A stretch of 64,000 nucleotides of DNA from Ferruginibacter sp. Lineage in GTDB: Bacteria > Bacteroidota > Bacteroidia > Chitinophagales > Chitinophagaceae. The stretch spans positions 62,001-126,000 of the forward strand of contig JAGOAX010000008.1 of assembly GCA_017983695.1 (NCBI GenBank). The letters are read 5' to 3'. The notes below the pieces were generated by a model. That model did no database searches, had not been told where the DNA came from, and saw nothing but the letters and a program-made list of their open reading frames with translations. The translations under genes were made by a program, and so were the position numbers. Positions 27,291 to 34,654 of this stretch are shown in pieces. Within the stretch, counting starts at the first letter, position 1. Each line of letters begins with the position of its first letter.

Positions 27291-29330
27291 ATGCCTTTTA
27301 AACTCAACTCTTCATATGCTCCTGCAGGCGATCAGCCTCAGGCCATTCAGCAACTTACCGAAGGTTTGCTGAATGGAGAGCGCTACCAGACCTTACTAGG
27401 TGTAACCGGCAGTGGTAAAACTTTTACCATGGCCAATGTAATACAAAATGTGCAGCGGCCTGTGTTGGTATTAACACATAACAAAACACTGGTGGCGCAG
27501 TTGTATGGTGAGTTCAAACAGTTTTTTCCTGATAATGCGGTAGGTTATTTTGTAAGTTATTATGATTACTACCAACCCGAAGCTTATATGCCGGTTAGCA
27601 ATACTTATATTGAAAAAGATCTAAGCATTAATGATGAACTGGATAAACTGCGGCTACAGGCCACCGCACAATTACTCAGTGGCAGAAGAGATATTATTAT
27701 TGTAGCCAGTGTAAGTTGTATCTATGGTATGGGTAACCCAACCGATTATGAAAATGGTATCATCCGCATTACGCAGGGCCAGCAAATTTCACGTCAGGGA
27801 TTTTTACATGCATTAGTCAATTCTTTATACAACAGAAGCGAAGGTGATTTTACAAGAGGAACTTTTCGTGTTAAAGGCGATACCATCGATATTAATTTAC
27901 CTTATGTAGATTTTGGTTACCGCATTACTTTTTTTGGCGATGAAATTGAAACCATTGAAACATTAGAACTCAGCAGCGGCAAACGCATCAGCAGCGTAGA
28001 AAACGCTGCCATCTTTCCTGCAAACTTGTATGTGGCGCCAAAAGATATGTTGCAGCAGGTGGTGCATGAAATACAGGATGAAGTAGCCGCCCAGGAATTA
28101 TATTATAAAAACTCCGGAAAATATATTGAGGCACAACGCATCAGCGAAAGGGTAAATTATGATCTGGAAATGATACGTGAGCTGGGTTATTGCAATGGTA
28201 TAGAAAACTATTCCCGTTTTTTCGACAGGCGTAAACCCGGCACCAGGCCTTTCTGTTTGCTGGATTATTTTCCAAAAGATTTTATTTTGATGATCGATGA
28301 AAGCCATCAAACCATTCCGCAGGTAAGTGGCATGTATGGTGGCGACAGAAGCCGTAAATTAATTTTAGTGGATTATGGTTTTCGCCTGCCCAGTGCCTTA
28401 GATAACCGGCCATTAAATTTTAATGAGTTTGAAGCAGTAACCGGCCAAACCATTTTTGTATCTGCAACACCTGCAGATTATGAATTGGAAAAAAGTGAAG
28501 GCATTGTGGTGGAGCAGGTAGTAAGGCCAACAGGCTTATTAGATCCGCCGATAGAAGTGCGTCCTTCAATAAACCAGATAGATGATTTGCTTGATGAGAT
28601 TGACAAAAGAATTACCAAAGGCGATCGTGTTTTGGTAACCACACTTACCAAACGCATGGCCGAAGAGATGACGAAATATCTCGAACGCATTAACATAAAA
28701 TGTAAATACATACACAGCGAAGTAGATGCTTTGGAAAGAGTGGAAATTTTAAGAGAACTGCGCCTCGGTGTGATTGATGTTTTAGTTGGTGTAAATTTAT
28801 TAAGAGAAGGATTAGACCTGCCCGAAGTTAGTTTAGTGGCTATTTTAGATGCAGACAAGGAAGGCTTTTTACGTAACGAAAGAAGCCTTACTCAAACTGC
28901 AGGAAGGGCTGCCCGTAATGTAGATGGCCTGGTAATTTTTTATGCCGATAAAATGACGGAGAGTATGCAAAAAACAATTGACGAAACCTATCGCCGCAGA
29001 GAAAAACAAATTGCTTACAATATCGAACACAATATTACGCCTACTACCATTAAAAAAGATACCCAGCAAATTATGGCGCAGGGTTCGGTATTGGATGTAA
29101 AAGGTTACGACCCGGCCAATCCTTATTCCATAAAGCCCGATGAAGACATTGTAAGCATTGCTGCAGAAGACGAGGCGGAATACAAAACCATTCCACAAAT
29201 GGAAAAGGGTATTGGCAAAATAAAAAAGCAAATGGAAAAAGCTGCTAAGGATTTGGATTTTATGGAGGCAGCAAGATTGAGAGATGAAATGTTCAGGTTG
29301 CAAAAGGAACTAGAAGGGATGAAGAAATAA
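27291..29330 (+). CDS. uvrB: Excinuclease ABC subunit B
   Basis: Damage-verifying helicase of nucleotide excision repair, working with UvrA and UvrC. The 679-residue protein starts at the ATG at 27291 (MPFKLNSSYAPAGDQPQAI); codons upstream in frame are not conserved. Walker A GVTGSGKT is at residues 37-44, the beta-hairpin that clamps DNA is in FVSYYDYYQPEAYMP, the Walker B/DEAD-like box is DESHQTIPQ, helicase motif VI appears as RNERSLTQTAGRAARN, and the C-terminal UVR domain (IKKQMEKAAKDLDFMEAARLRDEM) that binds UvrC is complete. Single gene. Confidence 0.98.
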   Translation: MPFKLNSSYAPAGDQPQAIQQLTEGLLNGERYQTLLGVTGSGKTFTMANVIQNVQRPVLVLTHNKTLVAQLYGEFKQFFPDNAVGYFVSYYDYYQPEAYMPVSNTYIEKDLSINDELDKLRLQATAQLLSGRRDIIIVASVSCIYGMGNPTDYENGIIRITQGQQISRQGFLHALVNSLYNRSEGDFTRGTFRVKGDTIDINLPYVDFGYRITFFGDEIETIETLELSSGKRISSVENAAIFPANLYVAPKDMLQQVVHEIQDEVAAQELYYKNSGKYIEAQRISERVNYDLEMIRELGYCNGIENYSRFFDRRKPGTRPFCLLDYFPKDFILMIDESHQTIPQVSGMYGGDRSRKLILVDYGFRLPSALDNRPLNFNEFEAVTGQTIFVSATPADYELEKSEGIVVEQVVRPTGLLDPPIEVRPSINQIDDLLDEIDKRITKGDRVLVTTLTKRMAEEMTKYLERINIKCKYIHSEVDALERVEILRELRLGVIDVLVGVNLLREGLDLPEVSLVAILDADKEGFLRNERSLTQTAGRAARNVDGLVIFYADKMTESMQKTIDETYRRREKQIAYNIEHNITPTTIKKDTQQIMAQGSVLDVKGYDPANPYSIKPDEDIVSIAAEDEAEYKTIPQMEKGIGKIKKQMEKAAKDLDFMEAARLRDEMFRLQKELEGMKK

Positions 29331-29508
29331 TAAAATTTAATAATTGTCTCTAAAATTATTTTTATAGATTAATATCTAGGTCTTTAAAAATAGTGTTGGC
29401 AGAAAAGTACATTGGTATTAGTATAGATTTTTATCATTTTAGAATGAATTCAATACAAAATGATTATTTTAGGTAACATATTTTTTAACTTCTCTCAAAA
29501 ACTAAATT

Positions 29509-29751
29509 ATGCCATTTAACAAATTACACAGTTTTTCAAATAGTATATCAAAATCAGATTACACAGATTTGCCTGAACTTTTAATTAAAATTACTCGCCT
29601 TTTTCAGCAGTATTTGAAAGAGAATAATTTTATTGCTGAACTACAAGATCCGCATGGAGATAACTTTTCAATGACAATTTTTCATCCATCTAATCTAGAT
29701 CATGATGATAATAATATTCATTTTGAAATAAAGTTCAGAGCATTCAGTTAA
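29509..29751 (+). CDS. Hypothetical protein in an AT-rich patch
   Basis: An 80-residue protein I do not recognise. It is soluble, without signal peptide, with a helical N-terminal half (LPELLIKITRLFQQYLKENNF) and a strand-rich acidic C-terminal half ending in EIKFRAFS. The start is the first ATG, giving MPFNKLH; 178 gene-free AT-rich bases lie upstream. It is 30 bases from the WG-repeat gene, shares its low GC content, and is likely cotranscribed with it. It could be a partner of the WG protein, but there is no evidence beyond position. Confidence 0.6.
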   Translation: MPFNKLHSFSNSISKSDYTDLPELLIKITRLFQQYLKENNFIAELQDPHGDNFSMTIFHPSNLDHDDNNIHFEIKFRAFS

Positions 29752-29781
29752 TAGAAATTTGATTATGTTAAACCATTTTTT

Positions 29782-31161
29782 ATGCTCGTCCCTTTTCTTT
29801 TGGCAAATAATAAGTATTCATTTATAGACTTAGTATCTCTAGAAATAAAAAATAGAAGTGTACAGTTTGACTCAGCCGGTTTTTTTAAAGAAGGCTTTTC
29901 AATTGTTACAAAAGGGCAAAAGAAATTTTTTATTGATGAGCATTTTTATGAATTAAAAATAAACGAAGAATATATTGATATCGAAGATTTTTATAACGGA
30001 TTAGCTATCATAAAAAACATGGAAGCTTGTTGGTGCATAAATAAGTCTGGACATAAAATACATACCGAATCCTATAGTTTAATTCGCTTTAGAGAAGATG
30101 ATTTTATTGATATTATTGCTTATGAATATATTGATATTATTAACCAAGGAGAATGGTGGGGGCGAGAAATACATGAAGAGAAGTATGGATTGATGGACAA
30201 ATCTGGTAATATTTTGCTTGAGCCGTCAAGTAGCTACCCTATAAAATTTTATAACAATATTGCCATAGTGAAGATTGGGGGAGATTATAAGATTATGGAT
30301 AGAGCAGGAAAACTTGGGCGAAGATATTATTATATTAGTCCTTTTAATGAACCCGTTACTGGCGCTATAGGAATTGATAAATTATGTTACATAATAAACA
30401 AGGAAGGAGAAATACTTCATGAAGTTAAATGTTTAGAAATTTCCAGCTTTAAATGTGGTCTGGCTTTAGTAAAACTAGAATATAGCATCTATTCTTTTTG
30501 TGATTTACAAGGAAAAATTGTTGACTACACTAGCAATAACTCCCATGAATTTTATCAAGGCTTTAGGGTTATGCATACAATTATTGAGTCAAGTCAAAAA
30601 TATTTTTCACTTAAACAAGCTGAATCATTGCCTCATAAATACGCTCTAATTGATACTAGTTTCAAATTAAGAACCGGTTGGATTTATGATTATATCGAAG
30701 ATTTTAACGATGGATATGCTGTTTTTAAAAGAGATTCCACAGTAGGTTATATTGATGAAAATTGTATTGAAGTTTTTACAAATTATAGTCTAGTGGAATC
30801 ATTTAATAATGGTTATGCTTTAGTAAGTATCGGTGATTATAACTCAAAAGGGGCTTATTTCGGATTATACGGAATTATTGATACGAGAGGAAATAAAATT
30901 TGCCCTATTATTTATGATTCTTGTACCATATTTAATAAAAAATATTTTCTTGTTGAACAAGACAATAAAAAGGGAATTGTTGATATTAGGGGTAGTCAAA
31001 TACTTGACTGTGTCTATGATAATATTATTGAAGAATATGACGATTTATTTTATGTAGAAAGTGATAATAAAAAATTTGTTGTCTCTGAAAAAATAGGAGA
31101 GTTTACTGAATTTAATCCTCACTTGACTACAAATGACAAAATCTTTGGATTACCTTTTTAA
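29782..31161 (+). CDS. WG-repeat protein
   Basis: A 459-residue protein without signal peptide, made largely of WG/KWG-type repeats: each unit has a G-[LI]-[MIV]-D-x-x-G core, as in YGLMDKSGNILLEP, YKIMDRAGKLG, YGIIDTRGNKICPIIYD, KKGIVDIRGSQILDCVYD, with FNDGYAVFK/FNNGYALVS spacers. The repeats likely form a beta-propeller or solenoid for binding. Function is unknown for most such bacterial proteins. Its base composition is clearly AT-richer than uvrB before it or the metallo-hydrolase after it, which hints at horizontal origin. The start is the only ATG after an in-frame TAG at 29752. Confidence 0.82.
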   Translation: MLVPFLLANNKYSFIDLVSLEIKNRSVQFDSAGFFKEGFSIVTKGQKKFFIDEHFYELKINEEYIDIEDFYNGLAIIKNMEACWCINKSGHKIHTESYSLIRFREDDFIDIIAYEYIDIINQGEWWGREIHEEKYGLMDKSGNILLEPSSSYPIKFYNNIAIVKIGGDYKIMDRAGKLGRRYYYISPFNEPVTGAIGIDKLCYIINKEGEILHEVKCLEISSFKCGLALVKLEYSIYSFCDLQGKIVDYTSNNSHEFYQGFRVMHTIIESSQKYFSLKQAESLPHKYALIDTSFKLRTGWIYDYIEDFNDGYAVFKRDSTVGYIDENCIEVFTNYSLVESFNNGYALVSIGDYNSKGAYFGLYGIIDTRGNKICPIIYDSCTIFNKKYFLVEQDNKKGIVDIRGSQILDCVYDNIIEEYDDLFYVESDNKKFVVSEKIGEFTEFNPHLTTNDKIFGLPF

Positions 31162-31294
31162 ATAGCTTAAAAGAAAGTAGTATCTGAATTTTAAGATTTA
31201 GGTTTAATCAATTTATTTGCAATGTATAAAATATCTCACCCTCTTATTCGTCTCCTCTAAGAGAGCTCATAATCTTTCAAAAAATATATTTACA

Positions 31295-32392
31295 ATGATA
31301 GTGTTTCCGGTAATTGTTATCGCCATAATAGCCGTGGTATATCTTTTTATGCAGCAGGAAAAATTTGGTAAGCCGCCTGCCGGAGAAAGATTGGAATTGA
31401 TACAGCAATCCATCAATTATAAAAACAACAGCTTTCAAAACCAAAGCCATACCCCTTCTTTAACTGAAGGGGCTACCTATTCATCTGTAATGAAGGAATT
31501 TTTCTTTACCAAAAAAGAAAGGAAAAAACCATCACAGCCTTTACCGTCAGTAAAAACCAATTTACGGCAACTGAAAAAAAATGAAAATGTGTGGGTTTGG
31601 ATGGGGCACTCCTCTTATTTTATGCAGGTTGATGGTAAAACCATTTTAGTTGACCCGGTGTTGAGTGGTGCCGCATCACCATTAAGTTTTACTACAAGGA
31701 GTTTTCCGGGTGCTGATATTTATACTGCCGATGATATTCCTGAAATCGATTTTTTATTTATCTCCCACGATCACTGGGACCATTTGGATTACGACACCAT
31801 AAAAAAATTACAGCCCAAAATTAGAACCATCATTACCGGTTTAGGTACCGGTCAGCATTTGGAGCGCTGGGGTTTTAGTGCAGCAATGATCATTGAAAAA
31901 GACTGGAATGAAACCGCAACACTTGCCGATGGATTTAAAGTAACTGTTACCCCGGCCCGCCATTTTTCGGGCAGGGGTTTTAAAAGAAATAATGCTTTAT
32001 GGGTTTCGTTTGTTTTACAAACACCGGCCCATAAAATTTATATTGGTGGCGATAGTGGTTATGATGAGCATTTTAAAACCATCGGTAACCTGCATGGCCC
32101 GTTTGACCTGGCGATATTAGAATGCGGGCAGTACGATAAAAACTGGAAATATATTCATATGATGCCCGAAGAAGTGGTGCAGGCTGCACAGGATTTAAAC
32201 AGTAAAAAATTACTGGCGGTACACTGGGGTAAATTTGCCTTGGGCAATCATGCCTGGGATGAGCCGGCAGTAAGGGTACACAAAGCCGCCCGGGAAAAGC
32301 AAATGAACTTACTTACACCAATGATTGGTGAGCAGGTGAATATTAATGACCCTCACCAACAGTTTTTGCCCTGGTGGGAAAATATTGATTAA
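31295..32392 (+). CDS. Membrane-anchored MBL-fold hydrolase, NAPE-PLD/UlaG-like
   Basis: A 365-residue metallo-beta-lactamase-fold hydrolase anchored by one N-terminal helix (MIVFPVIVIAIIAVVYLFM). I start at the ATG at 31295; sequence upstream in frame is not conserved. The metal site is SHDHWDHLDYD (HxHxDH), with TPARHFSGRG, GGDSGYDEHF and AVHWGKFALGNHAWDEP further on, as in N-acyl-phosphatidylethanolamine phospholipase D and related bacterial proteins. Activity on a phospholipid or phosphodiester is plausible but untested. It lies between the AT-rich WG patch and the ParA gene, 105 bases before the latter. Confidence 0.9.
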   Translation: MIVFPVIVIAIIAVVYLFMQQEKFGKPPAGERLELIQQSINYKNNSFQNQSHTPSLTEGATYSSVMKEFFFTKKERKKPSQPLPSVKTNLRQLKKNENVWVWMGHSSYFMQVDGKTILVDPVLSGAASPLSFTTRSFPGADIYTADDIPEIDFLFISHDHWDHLDYDTIKKLQPKIRTIITGLGTGQHLERWGFSAAMIIEKDWNETATLADGFKVTVTPARHFSGRGFKRNNALWVSFVLQTPAHKIYIGGDSGYDEHFKTIGNLHGPFDLAILECGQYDKNWKYIHMMPEEVVQAAQDLNSKKLLAVHWGKFALGNHAWDEPAVRVHKAAREKQMNLLTPMIGEQVNINDPHQQFLPWWENID

Positions 32393-32497
32393 TTACTCAA
32401 CAGGTTCCGTTGCCTGCCCGCCTGTACCGGAAGTTTTGAAAAGGCATGCCTTTCTTAAAAATATTTTGCTATCTTACTTATCCTAAATTTACCGGGT

Positions 32498-33238
32498 ATG
32501 ACAACAATAGCTTTATATAACCTTAAAGGCGGCGTGGGCAAAACCGCCAGTTGCGTAAACTTTGCCTATTTAGCGGCGGCAGATGGTTTTAAAACCCTTT
32601 TGTGGGATATTGACCCCCAGGGTTCCTCTTCTTTTTATTATAAAGTAAAGCCTAAAACACACCCTGGAATAAAAAAACTAATCACCAAAGATGCTCACCT
32701 GGAAAATGCCATCATGAGCACGGATTTTGAAATGCTTGATGTAATACCCGCTGATAATGATATCAAAAGTTTTGATATCATGCTGGAAGAAATGAAGGGC
32801 AATAAAAACAGGCTGAAATCAGTATTGAAGCAATTGGATAAGGAATATGACTTTGTTTTTATTGACTGCCACCCCGGCTTCAGCGCATTAAGCGAAAATA
32901 TTTTTAATGCGGCTGATATAGTACTGATGCCGGTTATTCCAACCACGCTATCTATCCGAACTTACAATATGGTAAAAGATTATTTTAAAGAAAAGGACCT
33001 GGACATCAGTAAAATGATGTGTTTTTTTACCATGGCCGATCTGCGTAAGAATATGCACAACGAAATAATGGAGGAATTGTATAAAGACAAACGCTTCTTC
33101 CAAAACTATATCCCGTATTTATCCGATGTAGAAAAAATGGGTATTCATAAAGCACCTATAATGGAATTTGCCAACAGCAGTTATGCTGCAAAATGTTACA
33201 GGGAATTATGGACAGAAATTAAAGAAGGGGTTTTATAA
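32498..33238 (+). CDS. Orphan ParA/MinD-family ATPase
   Basis: A 246-residue deviant Walker-type ATPase. KGGVGKTA is the P-loop with signature Lys, WDIDPQGSSS is the A'-like motif, and FIDCHPGFS the Walker B. No parB, parS-like site or second partition gene is nearby, so it is not the chromosome-partition ParA in its usual setting. It is followed at 86 bases by an esterase. Orphan ParA proteins position diverse cargo such as chemoreceptors, carboxysomes or polyphosphate; the cargo here is unknown. Confidence 0.88.
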   Translation: MTTIALYNLKGGVGKTASCVNFAYLAAADGFKTLLWDIDPQGSSSFYYKVKPKTHPGIKKLITKDAHLENAIMSTDFEMLDVIPADNDIKSFDIMLEEMKGNKNRLKSVLKQLDKEYDFVFIDCHPGFSALSENIFNAADIVLMPVIPTTLSIRTYNMVKDYFKEKDLDISKMMCFFTMADLRKNMHNEIMEELYKDKRFFQNYIPYLSDVEKMGIHKAPIMEFANSSYAAKCYRELWTEIKEGVL

Positions 33239-33249
33239 AAAATGTTTTC

Positions 33250-33257
33250 TTACTTTG
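33250..33257 (+). promoter_or_regulatory. Candidate -7 promoter box for the esterase gene
   Basis: TTACTTTG, one mismatch from TAnnTTTG, 67 bases before the ATG at 33325. It would let the esterase be transcribed apart from the ParA gene. The leader holds a CTCCTTTAGGGGCCTGGG stretch. Confidence 0.35.
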
Positions 33258-33324
33258 AAAAAACAAACACACTAAACTAAAGGCTCAAAAGCTCCTTTAG
33301 GGGCCTGGGCGGTACTAACTACTT

Positions 33325-34056
33325 ATGAAAAGAGAAATAACCAGCTGGTTTAGCCCGGCCCTGCAAAAAGATATGCCCATTGTTACTTACGGTGATTATG
33401 GTTTTGCATTATTATTAGTTCCTACTGCTGCTGCCGATTATTTAGAATATGAACGTTTTCAGCTACTGGATACGCTGGCACCGTTTATTGACAGCGGCAA
33501 GGTAAAAGTTTTTTCCGTTAACAGCATCAATACCGAAAGCTGGTTAAACAAGCAGATGATAGGCGAACATAAAGCCATCCGCCAAAACCAGTTTAATGAA
33601 TATATTTATAACGAGGTAATTCCTTTTATAAGAACCAGCACTTCGTGGGAAACTCCCATTATTACCTGCGGCGCTTCGTTTGGTGCTTTGCACAGTATGA
33701 ACCTTTTTTTAAAACGCCCCGATCTCATCAATGGTGTTATTGCAATGAGTGGTGTTTATAATTTAATGGAATATACCGATGGTTTTTATGATGAGCAGGT
33801 TTACTACAACTCCCCCATGCATTATATTCCCAACCTTAGCGATCATAATGTACTGGAACAGATACGCAGGAGCAACCATATTCATATACTTACCGGTAGT
33901 GGAGAATATGAAGCCCCCGATGCCGCAAAGGAATTTGCAGGTGTGCTGTACAATAAAGGCATTACTTACGAACTGGATGTATGGAACCACGACTGGAAAC
34001 ACGACTGGCCTACCTGGAGGGCTATGTTACCACATTATATCGGCAGCAGGTTTTAA
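33325..34056 (+). CDS. Alpha/beta-hydrolase, esterase D-like
   Basis: A 243-residue cytoplasmic alpha/beta hydrolase of the putative esterase (esterase D/tannase-like) family. The nucleophile elbow is CGASFGALHS (Ser in GxSxG). A C-terminal His is in VWNHDWKHDWPTW, where homologous esterases place the catalytic His. MSGVYNLMEYTDGFY follows the nucleophile. No signal peptide. Substrate unknown. It follows the ParA gene and precedes a small lipoprotein. Confidence 0.86.
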   Translation: MKREITSWFSPALQKDMPIVTYGDYGFALLLVPTAAADYLEYERFQLLDTLAPFIDSGKVKVFSVNSINTESWLNKQMIGEHKAIRQNQFNEYIYNEVIPFIRTSTSWETPIITCGASFGALHSMNLFLKRPDLINGVIAMSGVYNLMEYTDGFYDEQVYYNSPMHYIPNLSDHNVLEQIRRSNHIHILTGSGEYEAPDAAKEFAGVLYNKGITYELDVWNHDWKHDWPTWRAMLPHYIGSRF

Positions 34057-34130
34057 GTTTTTAACATTATACAATAAAAAACTGCTTTTTCAGTTATAAT
34101 CAGGAATACCTTATTATAATATCCTAACAC

Positions 34131-34553
34131 ATGAAAAAGCCAGTACTGCTGTTTGCATTAAAATGCTCGGTAATTATATACTTCGCCGCCTGCACTAATA
34201 TTGAAAAATTTTCCGTTTCAGATGCTGTATCACAACAATTGATATCCAAGGGATCGTGGAAGGTGAATTGCTATGATAATGCCAACATTGACAATACCTG
34301 TGCTTTTGAGGGATACAGTTTTAGTTTTGACGCTTATGGTAAAGTTACTGCCCATAAAAATGGCATTGCTATTGAAGGCAACTGGCTGGAAGATAATATC
34401 TCAAAAAAGATAACCATCAGCTTTACAAAAGATCATCCCGCCTTATCTCAGTTAAATGACCATTGGAATATTTCGTCGATAAATAATGATGGTATAACAT
34501 TCGAAAATAATACTGAACAGGATGCCGAAAAATTATACATCACTGCTTTATAA
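34131..34553 (+). CDS. Small lipoprotein, lipocalin-like
   Basis: A 140-residue exported lipoprotein of unknown function. The N terminus is a lipoprotein signal (MKKPVLLFALKCSVIIYF, then AAC lipobox, Cys21). The mature part looks like a small beta barrel with lipocalin-like strands (SKGSWKVNCYD, GYSFSFDAYGKVTAHKN, IEGNWLEDN). Such lipocalin-like lipoproteins are frequent in Bacteroidota. It ends in a good intrinsic terminator, so it may close a unit that begins at the esterase. Confidence 0.78.
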   Translation: MKKPVLLFALKCSVIIYFAACTNIEKFSVSDAVSQQLISKGSWKVNCYDNANIDNTCAFEGYSFSFDAYGKVTAHKNGIAIEGNWLEDNISKKITISFTKDHPALSQLNDHWNISSINNDGITFENNTEQDAEKLYITAL

Positions 34554-34577
34554 AATAATTTACTACCCCATTTCTTC

Positions 34578-34605
34578 AGCCGCTTTGTAACCAAAGCGGT
34601 TTTTT
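34578..34605 (+). terminator. Intrinsic terminator before polA
   Basis: Stem CCGCTTTG (34580-34587) with CAAAGCGG (34592-34599), extended by a G-T and an A-T pair, 4-base loop and six Ts from 34600. It lies 24 bases after the lipoprotein stop. Confidence 0.88.
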
Positions 34606-34654
34606 GTTGTAAACCCTTCTTGATTTGCAATGCCAATTGTTTTACTTTTATGGC

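Noticed and set aside
33258..33324. Riboswitch in the leader of the esterase gene
   Set aside because: The CTCCTTTAGGGGCCTGGG stretch gives no recognisable aptamer; it may be a lineage-typical intergenic motif.
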